Source: an uncultured Pelagibacteraceae bacterium (GTDB lineage Bacteria > Pseudomonadota > Alphaproteobacteria > Pelagibacterales > Pelagibacteraceae). Taken from it: a stretch of DNA of 38,967 bases. Location: contig CACEFF010000008.1 of NCBI GenBank assembly GCA_902558815.1, forward strand, positions 1 to 38,967. Reading direction: 5' to 3'. The position numbers and the translations under genes were made by a program. Position 1 is the first letter of the stretch, and every line of letters begins with the position of its first letter. Under the pieces are notes generated by a model. That model was not told the DNA's origin. It did not search any database and saw only the letters and a list, made by a program, of their open reading frames with translations. Below, in pieces: positions 24,537 through 32,794 of this stretch.

Positions 24537-26029
24537 GTGCAAATGTTATCATTAATATTCCTTCTTGAAGCAGAGTTAATGAACTTTGTATTTTTTGAAT
24601 TTCCATAATAAATACGATTGTACCACTCGGATGGCATAAGAACCAACATAACTCTTTGAAAAAATGAATACCACTGATTCCATTTTAATGTGTAAATAAA
24701 CTTAAAAAATCTCCATCTAGAAAAATAAAATTTAAAGAAGGCTAGTCTTTGTAAATTTTCAAGTTTTTTTGGTGAGACAGCTGCCCAGTCAGCATTGAAT
24801 TGATCTAAACGAAAAGTTTTCCAGTCAATATCTTTATTCTTAGCATATTTTTCAAGCCACATATCATATAGTTCAGTTCCAGGTAGTGGTGTAGCTTTAT
24901 GAAAGGAAGCTCTTTCCAAATCTAAAGAGCATGCAAAATTAATTGTATTCATTATCTCTTCTTCAGTTTCAGTAGGCAGCCCTACCATAAAAAAACCAAC
25001 AGCATCTATTCCTGATTCTTTAACCCATCTAACAACTTTTCTAACTAAATTTTTGTCTAGACGTTTTTTAATCATATCCAAAATTCTCTGATTAGCATTT
25101 TCAATCCCTAGAGCCATATAATAGCATCCAGATTTTTTCATCATTGCAAGTAGTTCAGGATCTAATTTATCTATCCTTACTCCATTTGGTAAACTCCAAT
25201 GCACTTTAATTTTTCTTTTTATTAATTCTTCACACACTCCCATCGCATGACTTCTTCTAAGAGTAAAATTGTCATCTTCAATTTGAATTTCTTTTACACC
25301 AAAATCGTTAACAAGTTTTTCAATTTCATCTACAACTTTAACTGGATCTCTATAACGCATTTTTCTTCCTGCAGTAATTGGTGCACTACAATAAGTACAT
25401 TGATAAGGACATCCACGAGTTGTTATCACTGGAGCAAACGGTGATTCTTTGTATATAGTTCCATGAGGCATTGTTTGAGGATAACTTCTAGGATCCATGA
25501 TTTCCCAAGCTGGTTCACCAAAATCATCTACATCATTAATAAAATTTCTAGTTTGATCACCAATTTTCGTAGAGTACATTATCTTTTTTTTAAATAATTC
25601 ACTTAAATCCGGGTTTGATTTTTTTGGTTTACCATTTTCCCAATAGAATAGACCTTCAACTTTACTTGGATCCATACCTGAAGCAAGCTGAGTTATAGTT
25701 CGCTCTCCTTCACCAGCTGCAGCATAATCTGCCCCAGAGTCTATTAAGCTTTGTGCTGGATCACATATAATGTGAGCACCTCCAATAATTGTTTTTAATC
25801 CAAATGCTTTTGCTTTTTTTACTTCCAAACAAAGTTCAGAGAAATATGTAGACATTGCTGTCACACCAACTAAATCCCAATCTTCAGGATTATATTTAAT
25901 CTCTTCTCTTAAATTATCTAAAATTCTAACGTTATGACCCTCTTTTTTTAAAGCAGCAGCCAAATATCCAAGTCCAAGATGTGGAGAAAATTGTGCTCCA
26001 GTTTCTGCTCTAAGTAATAAAACGTTCAT
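24533..26029 (-). CDS. B12-binding-type radical SAM protein (BchE/Elp3-like)
   Basis: A 498-residue protein. The N-terminal 140 residues form a cobalamin-binding-like Rossmann domain (HLGLGYLAAALKKEGHNV, IIGGAH, AAAGEGERT) without the DxHxxG lower-ligand motif, as is common in this class. The radical SAM core begins with RGCPYQCTYC, giving the cluster ligands Cys207, Cys211 and Cys214, and continues with IEDDNFTL and GVRIDKL. The C-terminus past about 400 is specific to this family. Members carry out methylations, cyclisations or rearrangements; the reaction here cannot be inferred. It is on the opposite strand from the importer/dioxygenase set and shares no operon. Confidence 0.85.
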   Translation of the reverse strand: MNVLLLRAETGAQFSPHLGLGYLAAALKKEGHNVRILDNLREEIKYNPEDWDLVGVTAMSTYFSELCLEVKKAKAFGLKTIIGGAHIICDPAQSLIDSGADYAAAGEGERTITQLASGMDPSKVEGLFYWENGKPKKSNPDLSELFKKKIMYSTKIGDQTRNFINDVDDFGEPAWEIMDPRSYPQTMPHGTIYKESPFAPVITTRGCPYQCTYCSAPITAGRKMRYRDPVKVVDEIEKLVNDFGVKEIQIEDDNFTLRRSHAMGVCEELIKRKIKVHWSLPNGVRIDKLDPELLAMMKKSGCYYMALGIENANQRILDMIKKRLDKNLVRKVVRWVKESGIDAVGFFMVGLPTETEEEIMNTINFACSLDLERASFHKATPLPGTELYDMWLEKYAKNKDIDWKTFRLDQFNADWAAVSPKKLENLQRLAFFKFYFSRWRFFKFIYTLKWNQWYSFFQRVMLVLMPSEWYNRIYYGNSKNTKFINSASRRNINDNICT

Positions 26030-26147
26030 AACACACTATATGTTTCTTTAAGTGTTTTATCAATGTCGTTAAATATATATAAATCAACACTAAACTAGTT
26101 TTGTTACTTTAAATCAAGTTTTTCTATAAGGAAATTTAGTTTATGAG

Positions 26148-27299
26148 CTACAAAACTACCAAATCTAATTTATGTTTCCCCAATCTTTCATTACCAGTAT
26201 CTGTAATTAAATACGTCTCTCCAAGATTCATAGCTAACTGAGTTTTACTATCCATCAAAATCATGTGCATGAAAAAAACATTACCAGGTTTTATAACATA
26301 TGGATTTCCAGTGTATAACATTGGCCAATCCATCCAATTAGGTGAAAAAGTTGAACCTAATGAATAACCACACGCATTCATTCTCGCTTTATTATAACCA
26401 TGTTTGTCAAAAGTTTTTGCATGAATATCGAAAACTTCTCCAACTTTAATTCCTGGTTTTAATTTTTCCTCACAATTTTTTAAAGCTTCAACACACGCTT
26501 CATGCATCTTTATATGTTTAGGATCGACCTTTCCTATTGGAATAGTTCTAAACATTGCTGAGTGATAATGTTTATAAGTACCAGCCCATTCAATGCTTAA
26601 TTGATCTTGATTAGATAAAATTCTTTTTTCTGATTGATACCTACATAACAAAGCATTGTGTCCAGATCCTATAATGTATTCATTTGCAGGATAATCTCCT
26701 CCACCCTCTAAAACAACCCCTTGCATCTTTGCTAAAATTTTTGCTTCATTCGCACCAGCTTTAGTATATTTCCAAGCTTCTTCTAATGCTTTATCTGCAA
26801 GCTCAGCTGCTTTTTTAACATAAACTACTTCTTCTTGAGATTTAACAACCCTAAGCTTTGTTACTAATTCAGATTTATCTTCAATATTACAGTAATTTTC
26901 TAAAGATTTATTTAACTTCAAAGCATTACGTCCAGTCATACCGTAAGCTTCATATTCAATACCTATATTCTTTCCCTTCAAAGAAAACTCATCTAAAATT
27001 ATTTTTAAATCATTAGTTGGATTTGATCCATCTTTATCAACCCAAATTACAATATCTTCAATGTTTGAAGTATTCTGAGCTTGTCTTAAATCTGGAGCCC
27101 TAGTTAATAATTTTATATTTCCTTCTTTATCTAGAATTAATGTTTGAAAAAAAACGTAACCAAATGTGTCATATCCAGTCAACCAATACATCGATTCTTG
27201 TCTAAACATTAATAAAGCATCTAAATTTTGCTCTTTCATTGATTGAAGAACACTATTTTTTCTTTTTGAAAATTCCTCTTTTGAAAAATGGAGTGCCAT
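26148..27299 (-). CDS. M24-family hydrolase, creatinase/ectoine hydrolase (DoeA)-like
   Basis: A 383-residue pita-bread fold protein: a creatinase N-terminal domain (WLTGYDTFGYVFFQ, 39-52) and a C-terminal catalytic domain from about 155. The five metal ligands of M24 aminopeptidases are not conserved: the first Asp is Glu237 (IEWAG), the second is missing in HYHSAMF, and the GHGIG histidine is Tyr312 (GYSLG). This matches the metal-free creatinase/DoeA branch, which hydrolyses small amidines and cyclic compounds such as creatine or ectoine. It lies downstream of the DUF6165 gene on the same strand. Aminopeptidase P activity is unlikely. Confidence 0.78.
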   Translation of the reverse strand: MALHFSKEEFSKRKNSVLQSMKEQNLDALLMFRQESMYWLTGYDTFGYVFFQTLILDKEGNIKLLTRAPDLRQAQNTSNIEDIVIWVDKDGSNPTNDLKIILDEFSLKGKNIGIEYEAYGMTGRNALKLNKSLENYCNIEDKSELVTKLRVVKSQEEVVYVKKAAELADKALEEAWKYTKAGANEAKILAKMQGVVLEGGGDYPANEYIIGSGHNALLCRYQSEKRILSNQDQLSIEWAGTYKHYHSAMFRTIPIGKVDPKHIKMHEACVEALKNCEEKLKPGIKVGEVFDIHAKTFDKHGYNKARMNACGYSLGSTFSPNWMDWPMLYTGNPYVIKPGNVFFMHMILMDSKTQLAMNLGETYLITDTGNERLGKHKLDLVVL

Positions 27300-27306
27300 T
27301 AATTAT

Positions 27307-27696
27307 TTAGTAGCTGGTATACTCTTTAATTTCTTTAATTATTGAGCCAGTGTGATTGTTGATTTCTGATTTAATCTTTGCACGGTCATCATTAAGAAAA
27401 TGTACATCTCTTGAAAGTTTAATAAACTTTTCCCCAAAATCTTTATCTTTTTCACATTGTCTTTTATCATCTTCAATAACCCAAAGCTTAGCATTTATCT
27501 CTTTAAGAGATTGATAAAGATTATTGAGTTTATCTTCAGACTTAACATTCTTTTTTAATTGATTTTTTAAGATGGAATGTTCGTTATTGATAAATTTTAA
27601 TTTTTCAGGATCTTTTATTTTATCCTGTTTGATCTCTAAAATTGAAATTTTGTCTAAAAGTTCTCCAATTGAAACTTCTACGATAATTTTATTCAT
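27307..27696 (-). CDS. DUF6165-type coiled-coil protein
   Basis: A 129-residue cytoplasmic protein, rich in Lys, Glu and Asp and mostly helical. EVSIGELLDKISILEIK (7-23), INAKLWVIEDDKR and a C-terminal NNHTGSIIKEIKEY match the small DUF6165 family, of unknown function, often near glycosyltransferases. It is divergent from the GT9 gene with a 32-base gap and precedes the M24 hydrolase gene on its own strand by seven bases. Confidence 0.7.
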   Translation of the reverse strand: MNKIIVEVSIGELLDKISILEIKQDKIKDPEKLKFINNEHSILKNQLKKNVKSEDKLNNLYQSLKEINAKLWVIEDDKRQCEKDKDFGEKFIKLSRDVHFLNDDRAKIKSEINNHTGSIIKEIKEYTSY

Positions 27697-27728
27697 AAAA
27701 TTTAATACTGTGCTATCTTGTTATAAAT

Positions 27729-28670
27729 ATGTCTAATATTTTAATTATTAAACACGGATCATTAGGAGATATAGCTCAAGCAAGTGGTGCAATTCAAGAT
27801 ATATCTGAAAATCATAAAAATGATCAAATATATCTACTTACAACTAAACCTTACTTTGATTTATTTAAGAAAAATCCTTTCATTCATGAGGTTATTTTAG
27901 ATAAAAGGTTGCCAAAATATAATTTAATTTATTTATATTTTTTAATGAGAGAACTAAAGAAACATAAATTCTCAAAAGTTTTTGATCTTCAAAATTCATC
28001 AAGAACTAATTTTTACAAAAGTATTCTTTTCCCAAATGCTGATAAAATAGTTTGGTCGAGCTCAATCACAACGCTACCATTAGATCAAAATAAAGAAGAG
28101 TTTGATAAAATTTCAGTGTTAGAAAGGTTTGACCATCAGTTAAAGGAATCTGACTTAAATACCTCAAATACTTTAAAGCCAGACTTTAGCTGGGCTTCTA
28201 CAGACATCAGTGAAATTAAAAATTTTTATAAGTTTGATAAATATATTTTATTATTTCCTTTTTGTTCACCGCATTTGACAATAAAAAAATGGCCTTATTA
28301 CAATAAACTTATTGAATTGATTTCAGATAGATACAGTGATGAGTATAAAATTGTAACTGCTCCTGGCCCATCAGAAATAAATGAGGCAAAAGATATAAAT
28401 GCAATTGCTTTATTGGACAACGGAAAACCTCTAGATATTTCACAATTAACTTCTTTAATTGAAGATAGTTCTTTTGTAATTGCTAATGATACTGGACCTG
28501 CTCATATAGCAGCTCATGTTGGTGCTAAAGGTCTAACTTTATTTGGCAAGCACACAACAGCCTATAAAGTTAGTATTGAAAGAGAAGATTTCAAAGCAAT
28601 ACAGGTAAATGATTTGAATAATTTAAGTGCTGAAAAGGTTTTTGAAAGATTAACTAATTCTTTATCTTAG
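27729..28670 (+). CDS. GT9-family glycosyltransferase (heptosyltransferase-like)
   Basis: A 313-residue GT-B protein with the GT9 N-terminal motif ILIIKHGSLGDI (4-15) and the C-terminal nucleotide-sugar site NDTGPAHIAAHVGAKGLTLFG (about 257-277). LPS ADP-heptose transferases WaaC and WaaF share these motifs; other GT9 proteins add different core sugars. The 3' end overlaps the convergent AbrB-like gene by 17 bases. TATAAA lies only two bases before the ATG, so the leader may be very short or absent. Confidence 0.83.
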   Translation: MSNILIIKHGSLGDIAQASGAIQDISENHKNDQIYLLTTKPYFDLFKKNPFIHEVILDKRLPKYNLIYLYFLMRELKKHKFSKVFDLQNSSRTNFYKSILFPNADKIVWSSSITTLPLDQNKEEFDKISVLERFDHQLKESDLNTSNTLKPDFSWASTDISEIKNFYKFDKYILLFPFCSPHLTIKKWPYYNKLIELISDRYSDEYKIVTAPGPSEINEAKDINAIALLDNGKPLDISQLTSLIEDSSFVIANDTGPAHIAAHVGAKGLTLFGKHTTAYKVSIEREDFKAIQVNDLNNLSAEKVFERLTNSLS

Positions 28671-29733
28671 TTTTTTCAATTAATCTTAATATTACAGGTA
28701 CAGCAAATAATATGAATAATAATCTAATTATATGATGAAAAGCAACAAAGTCTGGCTCTAAATCAAAAGCAATCGCTATTACTGCTACTTCATAAATTCC
28801 CCCAGGACAAAATGATAAAATTAATGTTAAAAAACTATTATCTACAAAGAAAGTTGCAATAAAAGCAGCAAGCAAACCCAATAAAACTAAAAGTATTGTG
28901 GCAACTAAACCATGAAATGAATTGTTAGCTACTTCCTTAACAGTTTTGTTAGCAAATCTACACCCAACAGAAGCTCCTAATATTAATAAACAAAAATTGA
29001 TGGATGCATCAGGTAATTTATATGAAGCAATGTCAAAAATTTGCAGAATACCACTCGCAACTAGAGTACCTGATAATAATGCAGCTGGAATTTTTGCTTT
29101 ATCAAAAAAGAAAATAAAGATTATTGAAGCTATAATTAATAAAATTAATTCCCAGTGATTTTGAGCCATGTAATCAAATTCTTGAATTTCTAATGTGTCT
29201 GCAGCTGAAAGATTTACAATAATAAAAGGAAAAACAGTTATTATGATTATTAGTCTAATTAAGTGAGCTGTTGCGACTTGTGATAAATCTGATTTTTCAT
29301 ACTCAGCCAGAATCATTAAAGGACCTAAAGCTCCAGGAGCAGCAGAAAATATCGAAGTTTTTTGTTTATAACCTGAAAATTTTTGTAAATATTTTGAGAC
29401 AATTAATATGCTAACAATAATATATCCAAACATTATTATTGTAGTCCAAATCCAATTAACCATTTGATTTAGAAGGTTTTGATCTATGTAATTTCCAATG
29501 TGTAGACCTAAGACAATTAAAATTGAACTAAGAGCAAGTCTAGGCATAAAAATCTTAAGACCATTTAGAGCAGCCACAGATATCGCAATCATTGGACCAA
29601 TCATCCACGCAAGAGGAATGTTGAAAAAATCAGCAATAATTGCACTTGGTATAGATATAATAATTACTAATAAAAATTTTTTAGAAAAAAGATTTTTCAG
29701 ATTTTCTCGGTTTAAGGGAATAGCGTGCTGCAT
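28654..29733 (-). CDS. AbrB-type (duplicated) integral membrane transporter
   Basis: A 359-residue membrane protein of about ten segments, made of two similar halves. IPLAWMIGPMIAIS near the N-terminus and APGALGPLMILAE, then CPGGIYEVAVIAIAF near the C-terminus are the paired motifs of the AbrB membrane family. These proteins are often mis-labelled as ammonia monooxygenase or a transcription regulator. The family frequently accompanies tripartite tricarboxylate transporters, as here with the divergent tctCBA genes 79 bases away. Substrate unknown. Confidence 0.8.
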   Translation of the reverse strand: MQHAIPLNRENLKNLFSKKFLLVIIISIPSAIIADFFNIPLAWMIGPMIAISVAALNGLKIFMPRLALSSILIVLGLHIGNYIDQNLLNQMVNWIWTTIIMFGYIIVSILIVSKYLQKFSGYKQKTSIFSAAPGALGPLMILAEYEKSDLSQVATAHLIRLIIIITVFPFIIVNLSAADTLEIQEFDYMAQNHWELILLIIASIIFIFFFDKAKIPAALLSGTLVASGILQIFDIASYKLPDASINFCLLILGASVGCRFANKTVKEVANNSFHGLVATILLVLLGLLAAFIATFFVDNSFLTLILSFCPGGIYEVAVIAIAFDLEPDFVAFHHIIRLLFILFAVPVILRLIEKTKIKN

Positions 29734-29751
29734 ATATTCTATTAAAGGTTG

Positions 29752-29780
29752 TTGACTACTTGATTAAAAATATGTTTAAT
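29752..29780 (+). promoter_or_regulatory. Probable promoter of tctCBA
   Basis: TTGACT (29752-29757) and TTTAAT (29775-29780) match the sigma70 boxes at five of six positions each, with the optimal 17-base spacer. The start near 29787 gives a 26-base leader ending in a GAGAGGAA ribosome site. Confidence 0.6.
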
Positions 29781-29812
29781 CTGCATATTAAATATAACAA
29801 TGAGAGGAAATA

Positions 29813-30793
29813 ATGAAACTAATTAAATCTTTTTTTTCAGTTTTATTCTCAGCAGTTCTTTTACTTTCAGCAACAACAACTAGTTCAATCGCAATTGATA
29901 AAATTCATTTTGTAATTGGTGGTGGTGCTGGTGGTGGTTGGGATGGAACCGCTAGAGGTACTGGAGAAGCATTAACAAAAGCTGGATTTTTGAAAAGCGC
30001 ATCGTTTGAAAATATGTCTGGTGGGGGTGGTGGTAAAGCACTTGCCTATATGATTAATACTAAACCAGAAAATACTGTTTTAGTACAATCTACTCCATTA
30101 GTTTTAAGATCTATTACAAGGCACAAAGGTTATGTGAGTGGTAGTGGAACTTTATCTTACAAAGATGTTGTGCCAATAGCTGGAGTTATTGGTGATTATG
30201 GTGCAATTGCAGTTGCAAAAAATTCACCTTATAAAAACTTTGAAGATGTTGTGAAAGCATATAAGGCAAACCCTAGTTCAATTAAAATGGCTGGTGGTTC
30301 TGTTAGAGGAAGTATGGACCATTTAATTGGTGCTTTAGCATTTCAAGCTGCTGGAGCAAATCCAAATGATGTGGCGTATATTCCTTACGATGCAGGTGGA
30401 AAAGCATTAGCTGGACTTTTATCTGGAGAAACTCAAATTATTTCTACAGGTTTAGGTGAACTTATGGGCGCAAGAGACCAAGTAAGAATTATTGGTATTA
30501 CTGCACCTGATAGAGTTTCAGATGCACCTGATGCACCAACACTTAAAGAACAAGGATATGATGTACAATTTGTTAACTGGAGAGGATTTTTTGGACCTCC
30601 AGGAATGAGTAGCAAAGACAAAAAAGCTATTGCCAAAATGCTAGGCGATGTACAAAAAACTCCTGAATGGGAAGCAGTTAGAGCAAGAAATGCTTGGGTT
30701 AATATTTATAATCCAGACAAAAAGTTTGTAAAATTTTTAAAAACACAAACTAAAGAAATGACAGCTCTTATGAAAAAATTAGGAGTTATTTAA
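29813..30793 (+). CDS. Tripartite tricarboxylate transporter binding protein (TctC/Bug family)
   Basis: A 326-residue periplasmic protein with a signal peptide (about 1-27, cleavage near SIA). The mature part shows IGGGAGGGWDGTARGTGEAL in the ligand loop, followed by a typical Bug fold (PYKNFEDVVKAYKANP, GGSVRGSMDHL, YDAGGKALAGLLSGE). It captures a carboxylate or similar ligand for the TctAB channel; the exact ligand is unknown. A good GAGAGGAA site precedes the ATG. Two hairpins follow the gene before tctB is read, which should raise tctC expression relative to its partners. Confidence 0.9.
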   Translation: MKLIKSFFSVLFSAVLLLSATTTSSIAIDKIHFVIGGGAGGGWDGTARGTGEALTKAGFLKSASFENMSGGGGGKALAYMINTKPENTVLVQSTPLVLRSITRHKGYVSGSGTLSYKDVVPIAGVIGDYGAIAVAKNSPYKNFEDVVKAYKANPSSIKMAGGSVRGSMDHLIGALAFQAAGANPNDVAYIPYDAGGKALAGLLSGETQIISTGLGELMGARDQVRIIGITAPDRVSDAPDAPTLKEQGYDVQFVNWRGFFGPPGMSSKDKKAIAKMLGDVQKTPEWEAVRARNAWVNIYNPDKKFVKFLKTQTKEMTALMKKLGVI

Positions 30794-30806
30794 TCCTTAG
30801 GATTAA
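30790..30806 (+). terminator. Hairpin overlapping the tctC stop codon
   Basis: TTAATCC (30790-30796) and GGATTAA (30800-30806) form a perfect seven-base stem with loop TTA; the TAA stop (30791-30793) is inside the left arm. No T-run follows, so RNA 3'-end protection is more likely than termination on its own. Confidence 0.5.
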
Positions 30807-30813
30807 CTAATTT

Positions 30814-30860
30814 AAAGAGCAGTGAAAATAAATACTACTAAAATTATATCACTGCTCTTT
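30814..30860 (+). promoter_or_regulatory. 12-base inverted repeat enclosing the tctB start codon, with T-rich tail
   Basis: AAAGAGCAGTGA (30814-30825) is perfectly complementary to TCACTGCTCTTT (30849-30860), with a 23-base loop. The GTG start of tctB (30822-30824) and the likely ribosome site AAAGAG are inside the left arm, and the right arm is followed by TTTATTTT. The structure could act as an attenuator/terminator after tctC, or hide the tctB start from ribosomes. Confidence 0.65.
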
Positions 30861-31292
30861 TTTATTTTCTCAGCATTCTATTTATATACTGCATATCAAA
30901 TTCAAGTTTTTGCATTTGATGAAAACGCTCCTTTTAATGCAAGAACTTTTCCAATTTATTTAGGTTATACTGGTTTATTTTTCTCTGGGTTAAAATTAAT
31001 TTTACCAGATCCTGATACTATAAAAGTTGAACACAAAAATTTAGAATACAAAAAAACAGCAATATTAATAATAATTGCTATTATTTATGGAGCTACAATT
31101 CTAAAAATTGGTTATTTTTTAACAACATCCTTGTTTTTATTTGTTTCATATTATTTTTTAGGTGAAAGAAGATGGATACTAATGTTTGTGTTATCTTTCC
31201 CATTTGTTGCAGCATTTATGTATTTGTTACATGGAGTTCTTGATATTTATTTAAGAGATCCTTTCTTGAAATCAATTGGAGTAATGGGATGA
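30822..31292 (+). CDS. Tripartite tricarboxylate transporter small membrane subunit (TctB)
   Basis: A 156-residue membrane protein with four predicted segments (about 8-25, 42-58, 76-94 and 98-135), the usual TctB plan, and the family hallmark FPIYLGYTGLFFSG near 43-56. It starts with GTG; no Met occurs before the first membrane segment, so this start is preferred despite the hairpin over it. It overlaps tctA by four bases (ATGA). TctB is the small partner of the TctA channel. Confidence 0.82.
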   Translation: MKINTTKIISLLFFIFSAFYLYTAYQIQVFAFDENAPFNARTFPIYLGYTGLFFSGLKLILPDPDTIKVEHKNLEYKKTAILIIIAIIYGATILKIGYFLTTSLFLFVSYYFLGERRWILMFVLSFPFVAAFMYLLHGVLDIYLRDPFLKSIGVMG

Positions 31293-32794
31293 TAGAGGGA
31301 ATACTAATTGGTTTAACTACAGCTCTTACATTTCAAAATATTTTTATGGTGATGATTGGTTGTTTCTTTGGAACAATCATTGGAATGCTACCAGGTCTAG
31401 GCCCAATGACAGCAATAGCTTTGATGATACCAATTACATATGGTTTTGATCCTGCTACTGGATTAATTTTAATGGCAGGAGTTTATTATGGTGCAGTTTT
31501 TGGTGGCTCAACATCATCAATTTTATTAAATGCACCGGGCGTTCCAGGAACAGTAGCTACATCATTTGATGGATATCCAATGGCTCAACAGGGTAAAGCT
31601 GGTAAAGCTTTAGCGATTGCAGCATGGAGTTCATTTGCTGGAGGAACACTATCTGCAATTTATTTATTATTCATGGCTCCAAGTTTATCAAAAGTAAGTT
31701 TATCATTTAGATCACCTGATTATTTTGCATTGATGATTTTAGGGTTAACTGCAATCGCAGCATTTTCATCAAAAGGGCAATTTTTAAAAGCTATGATGAT
31801 GGTAGTACTAGGGCTGATGTTGGCATCAGTTGGACAAGATTCTTTGTCAGATATTACAAGATTTACTTTTAATAATATGAATTTAACAGATGGAATAAGT
31901 TTTGTTCTTGTAGTGATGGCAACTTTTGCAATGAGTGAAGCTTTAACAATTATTTTAAAAAGAAACGATCCAACGGCTGCTGCAAAACAAGTTTCGTTAA
32001 CTGAATTGGGTTCAATCAAAATTAATAAAGAAGAACGTACTAAAATGTACAAAACTATTCCAAGATCTTCAGTTATTGGTTTTTTAATTGGAGTCTTGCC
32101 TGGAGCTGGAGCAACTATTGCATCATTCTTAGCTTATGGAATGGAAAGAAATTTAGTTAAAGATGAAGAAAAACAAAAGTTTGGAAAGGGTAGTATAAAT
32201 GGATTATCTGCACCAGAGACAGCAAACAATGCAGCTTGTTCAGGTTCATTTGTACCAATGTTAACGCTTGGTATACCAGGAAGTGGAACAACAGCTGTTA
32301 TGTTAGGAGCATTATTAGGTTTTGGAATACAACCAGGTCCAAGACTTTATATGACTAATCCTGAAATTTTTTGGTCAGTAATAATGTCTATGTATGTTGG
32401 TATGGTTATTTTATTGATATTAAACTTACCTCTAATTCCATATATTGCTAGAATTCTTGCGGTCCCAAAAAATTATCTAATTCCATTAATTTTATTTTTT
32501 TCAATAACAGGAATTTATGTAATGTCATTTAATAATTTTGATATTTATTTAATGATTGGAATAGCTGTTGTTGCAACATTCTTGAGATTATATGATTTTC
32601 CAATGCCTCCATTGATATTAGCATTTGTTCTTGGTGGTTTAATGGAAGAAAATTTAAGAAGATCTTTACTTTTAAGCAATGGGTCTTGGGAATTTTTATG
32701 GGACAGAACTCTTACAGTTTGCATATTAGCAACAACAATACTTATCGTTCTTTGGCATATATATAAAACTTTAACGAAAAAAAAACTTAATTAA
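31289..32794 (+). CDS. Tripartite tricarboxylate transporter large membrane subunit (TctA)
   Basis: A 501-residue protein with about twelve membrane segments. GMLPGLGPMTAIALMIPITY (about 31-50), GSTSSILLNAPGVPGT (73-88) and the second-half copy GVLPGAGATIASFLAYGMER are conserved TctA motifs, showing the internal repeat. It uses an ion gradient to move the solute delivered by TctC. The 3' end overlaps the convergent GT4 gene by eight bases. Normal length. Confidence 0.93.
   Translation: MIEGILIGLTTALTFQNIFMVMIGCFFGTIIGMLPGLGPMTAIALMIPITYGFDPATGLILMAGVYYGAVFGGSTSSILLNAPGVPGTVATSFDGYPMAQQGKAGKALAIAAWSSFAGGTLSAIYLLFMAPSLSKVSLSFRSPDYFALMILGLTAIAAFSSKGQFLKAMMMVVLGLMLASVGQDSLSDITRFTFNNMNLTDGISFVLVVMATFAMSEALTIILKRNDPTAAAKQVSLTELGSIKINKEERTKMYKTIPRSSVIGFLIGVLPGAGATIASFLAYGMERNLVKDEEKQKFGKGSINGLSAPETANNAACSGSFVPMLTLGIPGSGTTAVMLGALLGFGIQPGPRLYMTNPEIFWSVIMSMYVGMVILLILNLPLIPYIARILAVPKNYLIPLILFFSITGIYVMSFNNFDIYLMIGIAVVATFLRLYDFPMPPLILAFVLGGLMEENLRRSLLLSNGSWEFLWDRTLTVCILATTILIVLWHIYKTLTKKKLN

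Noticed and set aside
26148..27299. Xaa-Pro aminopeptidase
   Set aside because: The pita-bread fold fits, but the metal ligands of the peptidases are replaced.
28654..29733. Transcriptional regulator or ammonia monooxygenase
   Set aside because: These are common mis-labels; the protein is an integral membrane AbrB-type transporter with no DNA-binding domain or metal site.
31720..32052. 110-codon minus-strand frame inside tctA
   Set aside because: Antisense shadow of conserved TctA coding sequence; no start signals and no recognisable domain.
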